A stretch of DNA of 64,000 nucleotides, taken from contig NZ_JADEYS010000007.1 of NCBI RefSeq assembly GCF_015209595.1, positions 1-64,000 of the forward strand. The letters run 5' to 3'. The first letter of the stretch is position 1, and each line of letters opens with the position of its first letter. Shown in pieces: positions 9,392 through 18,124 of this stretch. The translations under genes were made by a program, and so were the position numbers. Below the pieces are notes generated by a model, which was not told where the DNA came from, did not search any database, and saw only the letters and a list, made by a program, of their open reading frames with translations. This DNA is from Pontibacterium sinense (lineage in GTDB: Bacteria > Pseudomonadota > Gammaproteobacteria > Pseudomonadales > Balneatricaceae).

Positions 9392-10270
9392 ATTAAGCCT
9401 ATCTTCCGAAGTGGATCTTCCCGCTTCTTCATTGTTGTTCTTCTGCTGTCTATCCTGCTGATCACTGCCGATGTGTTCTGGAACGGTATGCGACAGGGGC
9501 GTGCGTACATCTCTTTGGTGTTAACGCCTGTGCAGTGGTTGGTGGATCTACCTGCTGAACTGGCTGATGAAGTCTCGGATGTGGTGGTTGATCGCGGCTT
9601 GCTGATGAAGGAAAACGCGCGTCTGAAAGCAGAGGCCTTATTGCTGGAGCAAAAAGGCCAACAGCTTGATAGCCTGGCAGAAGAGAACAGTCGATTGCGC
9701 TCGTTGCTGAATGGGCGTATCCGCATTCCCAATGAAGTAACGCTGGTGGAACTGATCGGCGTGAATCCCGATCCATTTCAGCACCAGGTGGTGGTCAACC
9801 GGGGGAGTGAGGACGGTTTGTTTCTTGGACAGCCGGTTCTGGATTCTGGCGGCATCATGGGACAGATTGTAGAGATGTCCCATTATACCAGCCGTGTGAT
9901 GTTGATTACGGATGCCCGGCATGCAATCCCCGTGGAGCTAAACCGGACCGGGTTTCGGGCGATTGCGCTGGGTAAAGGCGAGCCGGATGAGCTTGAGCTT
10001 CAGCATGTCTCGGATACGATTGATATACAGGAAGGCGATCTGTTGGTGACCTCTGGTTTGGCTGGGCGTTTCCCTCGAGGCTATCCAGTAGCCGTGGTGA
10101 CTGAAGTGACTCATGACCCGGGTCTCTCATTTACTAAAGTACGTGCAAAACCGTCCGCGCGATTAGATAAGAGTCGTCATTTGCTGTTGGTTGACCCGCT
10201 TGCGGATATGACTGAGCAGACCGATGCTGATGCTCAAGCTGACACCGTGATTGTGGAGTCAGTTGAGTGA
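9392..10270 (+). CDS. mreC: rod shape-determining protein MreC, apparently starting at AUU
   Basis: MreC is a bitopic inner-membrane protein that links MreB to RodA/PBP2 in the periplasm. The frame is open from 9353. Homology to the conserved MKPIF N-terminus begins exactly at an ATT codon, reading (M)KPIFRSGSSRFF, and a strong AAGGGGGTG ribosome site lies 6 bases before it. There is no ATG, GTG or TTG in frame upstream. The first conventional start, GTG at 9473, would remove the transmembrane helix (about residues 12-26) needed for function. With ATT the protein has 292 residues: anchor, coiled coil (about 55-95) and the double beta-barrel domain. It overlaps mreD by 4 bases. Confidence 0.93.
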   Translation: MKPIFRSGSSRFFIVVLLLSILLITADVFWNGMRQGRAYISLVLTPVQWLVDLPAELADEVSDVVVDRGLLMKENARLKAEALLLEQKGQQLDSLAEENSRLRSLLNGRIRIPNEVTLVELIGVNPDPFQHQVVVNRGSEDGLFLGQPVLDSGGIMGQIVEMSHYTSRVMLITDARHAIPVELNRTGFRAIALGKGEPDELELQHVSDTIDIQEGDLLVTSGLAGRFPRGYPVAVVTEVTHDPGLSFTKVRAKPSARLDKSRHLLLVDPLADMTEQTDADAQADTVIVESVE

Positions 10271-10755
10271 GTCAGCGTCAGCAAGGCGGTGGACTGATTA
10301 TTTTTGCCACATTTTTATGTGGAATTGTGCTCAGTCAGATGCCATTACCTGAGTTTATCGGTTGGGCGCGCCCTGAGTGGGTCGCTATGATCCTGATCTA
10401 TTGGGTTATCGCCTTGCCTCAGTCTGTTGGAGTTGGTTCCGGTTTTGTGGCCGGACTGGTACTCGATGTTATCCGCGGTAGTGTATTGGGCGCGAATGCG
10501 TTGGCGCTGACGATTGTTGCTTATATAGCAATGACGCTTTATCGCCGTATGCGGGTGTTCCCTCTGTGGCAGCAATCTCTTCTGGTGATGGTATTAGTTG
10601 GCATCCATCAGCTAATTTTGCATTGGATTCAAATGTTTGTGGGTTATACCGGTGATAGCCTGCTGTTTTTACTGCCTGCGGCAGTGAGTGCACTCTGCTG
10701 GCCGCCTATTTTTATTTTTTTACGCCGTATAAGGCGAACTTTTTATGTCTCCTGA
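10267..10755 (+). CDS. mreD: rod shape-determining protein MreD
   Basis: The 162-residue polytopic inner-membrane partner of MreC, with about five to six hydrophobic helices. It starts at a GTG that overlaps the mreC stop (GTGA), which implies translational coupling, and its own 3' end overlaps maf by 11 bases. The segment EFIGWARPEWVAMILIYW near the N-terminus is typical of gammaproteobacterial MreD. Confidence 0.95.
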   Translation: MSQRQQGGGLIIFATFLCGIVLSQMPLPEFIGWARPEWVAMILIYWVIALPQSVGVGSGFVAGLVLDVIRGSVLGANALALTIVAYIAMTLYRRMRVFPLWQQSLLVMVLVGIHQLILHWIQMFVGYTGDSLLFLLPAAVSALCWPPIFIFLRRIRRTFYVS

Positions 10756-11368
10756 TACTCTTAAAGACTTACATGCGGATAAGGCTGTAAGTAATCAGTT
10801 GGTGTTGGCATCGGCATCGCCGCGCCGTAGAGAGCTGTTACAGCAGATTGGTGTACAGTTTTCAGTGCAGCCTGTTGATATCTGTGAAGATGTATTGCCG
10901 GATGAATCTGCTGAAGTATATGTCGCGCGATTGGCGCGTGAGAAGGCGGAGGTTGGTTTACAGCGCAGTGGTGCAAAGGCCGCGCTGGGATCAGATACAT
11001 CGGTGGTTATGTCCGGTGAGATTCTGGGTAAACCCGAAGATGCATCAGATGCTGAGCGCATGCTGATGCTGCTCTCTGACAGTGAACATCAAGTGATGAC
11101 CGGTGTTGCGCTGGCAACAGAATATGAGACACAGGTGTGCGTTGTCACAACTGTTGTACACTTTAAAGAGTTAACTCCTGAGATATGTCGTGCCTACTGG
11201 GCCAGCGCTGAGCCTTGTGATAAGGCTGGAGCTTACGGTATTCAGGGGTTGGGCGCTGTATTTGTAGACCGCATTGAGGGCAGTTATTCCTCTGTGGTTG
11301 GATTGCCGCTGGCGGAAACAGCTGAGATGCTGGCGCGCGCGGGAATACCCATTTGGCAGCCAGTTTGA
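10745..11368 (+). CDS. maf: Maf family nucleoside triphosphate pyrophosphatase (YhdE-type)
   Basis: A 207-residue Maf/HAM1-like house-cleaning enzyme that hydrolyses non-canonical or excess dTTP/UTP-type nucleotides to monophosphate. Family marks are the N-terminal LASASPRRRELL, the SDTSVVMSGEILGKP segment containing the catalytic Asp, and GAYGIQGLGAVFVDRIEGSYSSVVGLPL near the C-terminus. The first 17 residues before LVLASAS are extra to the core. Its position between mreD and rng is the classic one for YhdE. Confidence 0.93.
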   Translation: MSPDTLKDLHADKAVSNQLVLASASPRRRELLQQIGVQFSVQPVDICEDVLPDESAEVYVARLAREKAEVGLQRSGAKAALGSDTSVVMSGEILGKPEDASDAERMLMLLSDSEHQVMTGVALATEYETQVCVVTTVVHFKELTPEICRAYWASAEPCDKAGAYGIQGLGAVFVDRIEGSYSSVVGLPLAETAEMLARAGIPIWQPV

Positions 11369-11393
11369 GTTGCGTCTACGCCAAGGAGCGAAC

Positions 11394-12878
11394 ATGGGCG
11401 AAGAGATACTGATCAATTTTACCCCGATGGAAACCCGGGTTGCCGTTATCGAGAACGGTATGCCGCAAGAGGTGTACATTGAGCGGGTTCGCCGACGGGG
11501 TATCGTCGGCAACATTTATCAGGGCAAAGTTGTACGTGTGTTGCCTGGTATGCAGGCTGCATTTGTCGAAATTGGTCTGGAACGCGCTGCGTTTATCCAT
11601 GTTGAAGATGTACTGCCGCAGACGGCTACTTCTGAAGAGAAAAGTAACGCGTCTATCGCTCATCAATTGCGAGAAGGTCAATCGTTGGTGGTACAAGTCA
11701 CCAAAGACCCCATCGGAACAAAAGGCGCACGTCTGACCACACATCTGTCCATTCCATCCCGTTACTTGGTTTATATGCCGGGCAACGATCATATCGGTGT
11801 GTCTCAGCGAATCGAAGATGTGGAAGAGCGTGATCGTCTGCGCAGTACTATTGCGGGTTTGCTGAAAGAGATCACCGATGATGAAGAAACTGACAAGTCC
11901 CTTGGTGGCTTTATTCTGCGTACGGTTGCAGAAGGTGCTTCAGAAGCGGAATTAAAAGAAGATATTAAATTTCTGCGCCGGTTATGGGGCAAAATTCAGC
12001 GTAACCTGAAGGGTGCCAAAGCGCCGTCGGTCATCTACGAAGATCTGCCGCTGAATATGCGTACCTTGCGTGATATGGCGCATACCGGGTTAGAACGTAT
12101 CCGTATTGATTCTCGCGAAACTTATCAAAAAGCGACGGAGTTTGTGCGGAGCCTGGTGCCGGAGATTGCTGAAAAGCTGGAATACTATCCCGGTGAGCGG
12201 CCTATCTTTGATCTCTTCAACGTCGAAGAGGAGTTGCAGCGTGCATTGGGACGCAAAGTCGAGCTGAAATCCGGTGGTTATCTGATCTTTGATCAAACCG
12301 AAGCGATGACAACGGTGGATGTGAATACCGGTGCTTTCGTTGGACACCGCAATCTTGAAGAGACCATCTTCAAAACCAATCTGGAAGCAGCCACTGCGAT
12401 TGGGCGTCAGCTACGCCTGCGTAACTTGGGCGGCATTATTATCCTCGATTTTATCGATATGGAAGATCCGGATCATCAGCGCCAGGTGTTACGAACGCTG
12501 GAACGAGTGCTGGAGAAAGATCACGCTAAATGCAAAGTGACCGGCGTGTCAGAGCTGGGTTTGGTGGAGATGACCCGTAAACGTACACGGGAAAGTCTTG
12601 AGCATGTGCTTTGTGAGACGTGTGAACAGTGTCAGGGGCGTGGTTCGATTAAGACCCCGGAAACTGTCTGCTACGAGATTTTCCGTGAAATTTTGCGGCA
12701 GCATCGCGCGTACGATACGGACTCCTATCTGGTGTTAGCTGCACAAAATGTAGTGGACTATATGGTCGACGATGCATCTGACCATGTGGCAGAACTGGAA
12801 GCGTTTATTAGTAAAACGATCCGCTTTCAGATTGAACCTATGTACGGTGCCGAACATTACGACGTGGTGTTGCGGTAG
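11394..12878 (+). CDS. rng: ribonuclease G
   Basis: The 494-residue endoribonuclease RNase G (CafA), which matures the 5' end of 16S rRNA and degrades some mRNAs. The start giving MGEEILINFTP is chosen because an AAGGAG lies 6 bases upstream and the family begins there; the frame is open further upstream, over the end of maf. The S1 domain is at about residues 35-125, the DNase I-like catalytic domain is around FDQTEAMTTVDVNTGAF, and the Zn-link cysteines are in CETCEQC. Confidence 0.97.
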   Translation: MGEEILINFTPMETRVAVIENGMPQEVYIERVRRRGIVGNIYQGKVVRVLPGMQAAFVEIGLERAAFIHVEDVLPQTATSEEKSNASIAHQLREGQSLVVQVTKDPIGTKGARLTTHLSIPSRYLVYMPGNDHIGVSQRIEDVEERDRLRSTIAGLLKEITDDEETDKSLGGFILRTVAEGASEAELKEDIKFLRRLWGKIQRNLKGAKAPSVIYEDLPLNMRTLRDMAHTGLERIRIDSRETYQKATEFVRSLVPEIAEKLEYYPGERPIFDLFNVEEELQRALGRKVELKSGGYLIFDQTEAMTTVDVNTGAFVGHRNLEETIFKTNLEAATAIGRQLRLRNLGGIIILDFIDMEDPDHQRQVLRTLERVLEKDHAKCKVTGVSELGLVEMTRKRTRESLEHVLCETCEQCQGRGSIKTPETVCYEIFREILRQHRAYDTDSYLVLAAQNVVDYMVDDASDHVAELEAFISKTIRFQIEPMYGAEHYDVVLR

Positions 12879-12889
12879 CAGGGTAGACA

Positions 12890-15800
12890 ATGATCGCCCG
12901 AACAAAAAAATTGATCTGGCTGAGTTACTGGATACTGGTAGCTCTGCTGGGCTTAACTGCATTGCTGGTTGTGACTCTGCGGCTGGTATATCCGTCGCTG
13001 CCTGATTATCAGCAGAGTATCGAATCCCATTTGTCTGAAGCGTTAGGCTCCGAGGTGACTTTTACCCGGATGCATACATACTGGCGTGGACAAAATCCTG
13101 TGCTGGAATTGGACGGGCTACGTATCAGCGGTACTACGGACGTGACGGTTGATAGTGCTGTTCTGGCGCTGGACCTGCCTCGTTCCTTAGCTTTTCAGCA
13201 GTTAGTCTTCACTCAGTTAGACGTTAAGCAGCCCCACATTAAGGTTGTTGCTGACCTACCTGAAGTCTCGACAGATGATCCGTCTTCGCGACCATTAAAC
13301 CCCGATGATGCAAAAGGTGCTCAGCTGCTGAGTCTGTTGCTCAGGCAGGAGCGTATTTCTGTTTCTGATGCTTCGATAGAGCTGCACGTTGGGGAGTTAC
13401 CCCCAGTTACCTTGACATCTTTTTCCGCCCATCTCCGTTCTAGCGGTCAGTTACATCAGCTAAAGGTTGGGGCTGCATTGACTGCCGGTGGCGTCAGCGC
13501 GCCTTTCCGCTTTATTACTGAGGTCAATGGAAGTCCGGCGCGGCGGCCTCTCAACTTTTACTTTGATCTACCCGTTCTGCCACAGCAGGTTCTGAATCCC
13601 TGGCTTCAGTATGTGGGGCTAGAGCCGATCAATAATCTGGATGGGGGGATCAAACTATGGGGCGCCTATCGAAGAAACGCGCTGGAATATGCCTATCTTG
13701 ATACACAGATATCCACACTTCAGGCTGCTGGCCAGTCGTTAACAGATACTCAGGTTTTATTGAGCCTTCAACCCGCGGAAAGCGGTTATCAAGCTCAGTT
13801 GAGCGGAAAGCTGATTGCGAATGATAAGCCCTATACGTTGCCTTTGGTGATAGCGAATTGGGAGCAGGGTTTGGGGCTAATGCCTGATCAGCTATCAATG
13901 GATTCGCTCGACCTGAAACAGTTGAAGGGTTGGCTGGATGGACAGTCTTTTTTGCCTCATATCGGTCAGCGTGCTGTGACGATGCTGAATCCGCGTGGGT
14001 ATATCGAACAATTGGATATCCGCTGGACATCACCTGAATGGACATCTTTTGTTGCGAATGCTGATTTGATTGATGTGTCTGTGTCACCTTGGGGTGGAGC
14101 ACCGGGTTTACGTCATATTACCGGTCGTTTACGTCACGACATAAGCGGAGGGTCGGTTGATCTTGATAACAATCAGTTCGCGATGTCTTTCCCGGATCTT
14201 AAAATGCCTGAGTGGCAGTATGACTTCGCTCGGGGGCACGTAAACTGGCGCTTGACAGACAGCGCAGTGGAGGTGGGTTCGGGGCTGCTACAGCTCAAAA
14301 ACAAAGATGTAACGGCATCGGGGCGTTTCTTTTTTCGCCTGCCCTATGATAAAGACGGACAGACAGATCTCACTCTATTGATCGGTGTTAGAGATAGCTT
14401 AGGCACTGCTTTTAAGGACTATATCCCCCCTGAAGAAGTGGGTGTAAAAACCCATAAATGGCTAATGAGTGCGATTCAGGGTGGGCAGGTCCATACCGGC
14501 GGCTTTATGTTGAATGCCAACACCCGTTCCCGTTTGTCTGATTATCAAAAGCCTGTTGTTCAGCTGTTTCTTGATGTGGATAAATTGCAGTTTGGCTTTG
14601 ATCCCGAATGGCCGAGCGTGACGCAGGGGAAAGGTTACTTCCTGTATCGTGATTTTGGTTTTCTGACCGAAGCTTCAGGCAGGTTACTCGACTCCAAAGT
14701 GCAAGAGGCTTGGGTTTACAGTGGGCCGGGTACAACGCGTCTGCAAATATTGGGGAATGTTCAAGGGGATGCAAAGGATATTCGCAAAATCCTGCTGCAA
14801 ACACCTATACGAAGCGAGGTGGGCTCTGAATTGCCCCGTTGGGAGTGGTCGGCGAAAGCAGATACTCAGCTTGATATTGATATCGCCCTGAATGGTAAGC
14901 GCGCGCCTGCTGTCAGTGCATCTACACGCTTACGTGATGGACGTTTTGTCTCTGTCGAGAATCGACTGTCTTTTGAGAAGATTTCGGGTGAGCTTCGTTT
15001 TAGTACCAAGCAGGGGCTGCAGAGCAATAAGCTGGATGGCAGCTTATTTGGTCAGCCTGTTAAAGCGGTGATCGAATCATCCCGTGATAAAGAACGAGGT
15101 CAGCAGATGCGGCTTGCACTGGATGGCATGGCTGATATTCGACAAGTGCAAGAGTGGCTGAATCAGCCGTATCTGGCAGTCTCAGAAGGTAAAGCTGCTT
15201 ATCGTGCAGAGCTGGAGTTGTGTACGGGGAATCCGTTCTGTAATCAGCTTAAGATTCGCTCGGATCTGGTCGGTATCAGCGTGGATGCGCCTGCTCCATT
15301 CGGAAAAGGCTCGGATGAGCCTCGTCTTTTTGATGTGCTCTATACCTTGGGTGATGAAGCACAGCAGCGTATCTGGCTGAACTATGGTGGAGACTTAAGG
15401 GCGGTTTTTCAGCTTAGTCACGGTAAGGTTAAGGCCGGCCAGTTGGCGCTGGGTGCTGATAGTGTAAAGCTACCGACCAAGCCTGGATTGTGGATTGACG
15501 GTACGCTCGCGCGATTAGATGTTGCAGAGTTGCGGCGTTTTTTGACTAACGCAGAGTTTTTACCGTCGGATACTGAATCCCATACAGCTGCGGATAGCGT
15601 GGGAACAGAAATGCCGCTGGAAGATATCCGGCTGGAAATTGGAGAGTTGATCTCAGGTGGGCTGACGTTACCTCAACTACAGATACTGGTGCGAAACGCC
15701 AATGCTGGGTGGCAGATCAACGGTGAAAACCAAATGCTCAAGGGGCAGTTGTTCCTCCCTGAGGATAGGCGCCAAATTTCCAGCTTAACGCTGGATTATC

Positions 15801-16744
15801 TGAAAATTGGGCGCGATCAGTTTTCTGATACTGGCAGTTCTCATTCGGATGCAGCGTCTCAGGACTCTGGCTTTAGTGCCTCGGAGTTACCGGTGATTGA
15901 TCTGAATGTGAAGGCAGTCGAGGTGCGTGGAAAGCCCTATGGCGCATGGAGTATGGAGATGCGTCCGGATGCGTATGGTGCAACGTTTCAGAATGTGCGC
16001 GGGAGTATGTTTGGGGTAAACGTCAGCGGGGATGCGCGCTGGTCAACGGCGGGTATTGAAAGTTCTGCGATACTACTGAACTTTGAAAGTGAGACGCTGG
16101 AGCCTCTGCTTAAAGCCTGGCAATACGACCGCTTTATCGAAAGCCAGTTTTTAAATGTTGATGCTAATCTTGTTTGGGAGGGGGCGCCGTGGGCATTTTC
16201 TCTGGAGCGTCTGCATGGTCACTTCTCTTTGTTAGCAAAGAACGGTCGTATTATCGAGGCAGGCGGGTCAGGTCAGTTCCTGCGTGTGTTAGGGATTCTG
16301 AATTTGGAAACTCTGGGGCGTCGTCTGCGGTTAGATTTTAGTGATTTATTCGCGCAGGGTTTGGCGTTTGATCGTGTGAATGCAGACTATACGCTGGCCC
16401 ATGGTGTTGCTGTCACTCGATCACCTTTTAAGCTGAAAGGTCCTTCTGCTGATATGAAACTGACGGGATCATTAGATCTGGTCAAAGAAACGGTGGATAA
16501 GGACATGGAAGTTGTACTGCCTGTCACTAAAAATCTGCCGTTGGTGGGCGTTTTGCTGGGGCAGCCTCAAGTCGCAGGTGCAGTCTATTTGATTGATAAG
16601 CTGATTGGGGATAGGTTGGAGAAATTCACCACTATCCGTTATCACTTGTCCGGGGATTGGACTGATCCACAGTTAGAGTTGGAGACCCAGAAGCAAGATG
16701 ATTCTTCACCAGCTGACCCTATTTTTCAGCAAGGAGGGGAGTGA
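12890..16744 (+). CDS. yhdP: YhdP family AsmA-like envelope protein
   Basis: A 1284-residue giant inner-membrane-anchored periplasmic protein. One transmembrane helix (about residues 8-30) is followed by a long repetitive beta-groove region and an AsmA-like C-terminus that includes RLDFSDLFAQGLAFDRVNADY and FKLKGPSADMKLTGSLDL. In E. coli, YhdP with TamB and YdbH moves phospholipid to the outer membrane. Length is in the usual range of about 1270 residues. It follows rng by 11 bases and overlaps the next gene by one base. Confidence 0.93.
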   Translation: MIARTKKLIWLSYWILVALLGLTALLVVTLRLVYPSLPDYQQSIESHLSEALGSEVTFTRMHTYWRGQNPVLELDGLRISGTTDVTVDSAVLALDLPRSLAFQQLVFTQLDVKQPHIKVVADLPEVSTDDPSSRPLNPDDAKGAQLLSLLLRQERISVSDASIELHVGELPPVTLTSFSAHLRSSGQLHQLKVGAALTAGGVSAPFRFITEVNGSPARRPLNFYFDLPVLPQQVLNPWLQYVGLEPINNLDGGIKLWGAYRRNALEYAYLDTQISTLQAAGQSLTDTQVLLSLQPAESGYQAQLSGKLIANDKPYTLPLVIANWEQGLGLMPDQLSMDSLDLKQLKGWLDGQSFLPHIGQRAVTMLNPRGYIEQLDIRWTSPEWTSFVANADLIDVSVSPWGGAPGLRHITGRLRHDISGGSVDLDNNQFAMSFPDLKMPEWQYDFARGHVNWRLTDSAVEVGSGLLQLKNKDVTASGRFFFRLPYDKDGQTDLTLLIGVRDSLGTAFKDYIPPEEVGVKTHKWLMSAIQGGQVHTGGFMLNANTRSRLSDYQKPVVQLFLDVDKLQFGFDPEWPSVTQGKGYFLYRDFGFLTEASGRLLDSKVQEAWVYSGPGTTRLQILGNVQGDAKDIRKILLQTPIRSEVGSELPRWEWSAKADTQLDIDIALNGKRAPAVSASTRLRDGRFVSVENRLSFEKISGELRFSTKQGLQSNKLDGSLFGQPVKAVIESSRDKERGQQMRLALDGMADIRQVQEWLNQPYLAVSEGKAAYRAELELCTGNPFCNQLKIRSDLVGISVDAPAPFGKGSDEPRLFDVLYTLGDEAQQRIWLNYGGDLRAVFQLSHGKVKAGQLALGADSVKLPTKPGLWIDGTLARLDVAELRRFLTNAEFLPSDTESHTAADSVGTEMPLEDIRLEIGELISGGLTLPQLQILVRNANAGWQINGENQMLKGQLFLPEDRRQISSLTLDYLKIGRDQFSDTGSSHSDAASQDSGFSASELPVIDLNVKAVEVRGKPYGAWSMEMRPDAYGATFQNVRGSMFGVNVSGDARWSTAGIESSAILLNFESETLEPLLKAWQYDRFIESQFLNVDANLVWEGAPWAFSLERLHGHFSLLAKNGRIIEAGGSGQFLRVLGILNLETLGRRLRLDFSDLFAQGLAFDRVNADYTLAHGVAVTRSPFKLKGPSADMKLTGSLDLVKETVDKDMEVVLPVTKNLPLVGVLLGQPQVAGAVYLIDKLIGDRLEKFTTIRYHLSGDWTDPQLELETQKQDDSSPADPIFQQGGE

Positions 16745-17571
16745 TGAAACGCGTTGCCTTGTTGCAGATGATGTCTACAGCGGATCTAGAGTCAAACCTT
16801 GAGCAAGTAACAGGCTTGTTGAGGCAAGCCGCAGAACAAGGTGCGGTGCTGGCGGTTTTACCTGAGAACTTTGCACTGATGAATACCGAAGGCTTACGAG
16901 CTTTTGCAGAGACGGAGCTCGATAGGGTTGTGTCTTTGTTGTGTGCTCAGGCGGTCGATCTTGGCATATGGATCTTGCTGGGCAGCGTGCCTATGTCGAC
17001 CTCAGAACAAGGTGAGCCTGTCATCGCCCCACGCGTGCGGGCAGCCTGTTTGCTTATTGATTCTCTGGGCAATATTCGTGCACGTTATGACAAACTGCAT
17101 CTGTTTGATGTTGATGTTGCCGATCAGCAGAAAACGTATCGTGAGTCGGCATTTGTCGATGCGGGTGAGGAGCTGGTTGTGGTTGATACTCCCGTCGGGG
17201 CTTTGGGATTAAGTATCTGCTATGACTTGCGTTTCCCTGAGCAATATCAAGGCTTACGGGAGGCTGGCGCTGAACTGATTGCAGTGCCGTCTGCGTTTAC
17301 GCATGTCACAGGTCAGGCTCACTGGGACGTTTTATTACGTGCGCGGGCTATTGAGAATCAGGTATATATTCTCGGGTGTAATCAAGGCGGGGCACATGGA
17401 GAGGGGCGTGAATCGTGGGGCCACTCGATGATTGTGGATCCATGGGGGAGCCCAATAGCGCAGTGTCAAAAGGGCAAAGGGTTAGTGGTGGCTGAAATCG
17501 ATCTGGAATATTTAGCCGACATTCGTCAAAAAATGCCGGTGTTGGCACACCGGCATCGCACAGGATTTTAG
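16744..17571 (+). CDS. carbon-nitrogen hydrolase (Nit1/NitA-type amidase)
   Basis: A 275-residue nitrilase-superfamily enzyme with the full Glu-Lys-Cys triad: Glu41 (LPENF), Lys117 (YDKLHLF) and Cys159 (SICYDLRFPE). The sequence around the cysteine matches the Nit1/YbeM group, whose members hydrolyse deaminated glutathione. The ATG is used; it shares its A with the yhdP stop (TGATG), and a GTG lies one codon earlier. In many relatives tldD follows; here it does not. A 10-bp hairpin (17532-17555) lies within the last codons, facing the convergent yjgA. Confidence 0.9.
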   Translation: MKRVALLQMMSTADLESNLEQVTGLLRQAAEQGAVLAVLPENFALMNTEGLRAFAETELDRVVSLLCAQAVDLGIWILLGSVPMSTSEQGEPVIAPRVRAACLLIDSLGNIRARYDKLHLFDVDVADQQKTYRESAFVDAGEELVVVDTPVGALGLSICYDLRFPEQYQGLREAGAELIAVPSAFTHVTGQAHWDVLLRARAIENQVYILGCNQGGAHGEGRESWGHSMIVDPWGSPIAQCQKGKGLVVAEIDLEYLADIRQKMPVLAHRHRTGF

Positions 17572-17581
17572 TGCCTGTTTG

Positions 17582-18112
17582 TTAGAGTTTTGCTTCCGCT
17601 AACTCACGCAAATATTTAAACAGCTTGCGGGCTGCTGCCGGAGCTTGCTGTTTTTCTGCTTCTTTCTTTGCATTCCGAATCAGTTGGCGCAGGTGCTGAA
17701 TATCAGCTTCTGGGGTTTCTGTCAGATAGGTCTGCAGCTCGTCGTTTCCGCCTTCGATTAAACGGTCACGCCAACGCTCTAAACGATGGAACATCGCCGT
17801 ATGTGCCTGGCTACCAGCTTCAAAGCGCCCCATTGCCTGTTCAATTTCTTCCGCATCTTCGGTGCGCATCAGACGCCCCACATAGTTCATGTGGCGTTTC
17901 ATCGCTCCACTACGTGGTTTGATGCGACTGCACTCTTCAATTGCCGCGCGCAAAGGCTCGGACATCGGTACGGTTTTTAGCTGCTCGGCAGTTAAAGTGC
18001 TGAGTTTTTCTCCCAGCGTCTGCAGGGCGAGCATCTCTTTTTTAATTTGGGTTTTACTGATCCACTCTTCTTCCGAGGAATCGTCTTTTGAAAAATCTTC
18101 GTTGTTAACCAT
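17582..18112 (-). CDS. yjgA: ribosome biogenesis factor YjgA/DarP (DUF615)
   Basis: A 176-residue all-helical DUF615 protein that associates with late 50S assembly intermediates. The conserved blocks PSEEEWISKTQIKKEM-like start, KPRSGAMKRHMNYVGRLMR and FHRLERWRDRLI are all visible. It is normally next to tldD/pmbA on the same strand as yhdP. Here it is on the opposite strand, directly after mgtE and converging on the nitrilase gene. Confidence 0.95.
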   Translation of the reverse strand: MVNNEDFSKDDSSEEEWISKTQIKKEMLALQTLGEKLSTLTAEQLKTVPMSEPLRAAIEECSRIKPRSGAMKRHMNYVGRLMRTEDAEEIEQAMGRFEAGSQAHTAMFHRLERWRDRLIEGGNDELQTYLTETPEADIQHLRQLIRNAKKEAEKQQAPAAARKLFKYLRELAEAKL

Positions 18113-18124
18113 GGATAACCAGTA

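Noticed and set aside
9473-10270. mreC starting at the GTG at 9473
   Set aside because: It would remove the conserved N-terminus and membrane helix, and it lacks a ribosome site; the upstream ATT start has both homology and a strong site.
17532-17555. Terminator at the 3' end of the nitrilase gene
   Set aside because: The 10-bp stem is perfect, but it lies in the coding sequence and is not followed by a T-run on either strand; kept only as a note.
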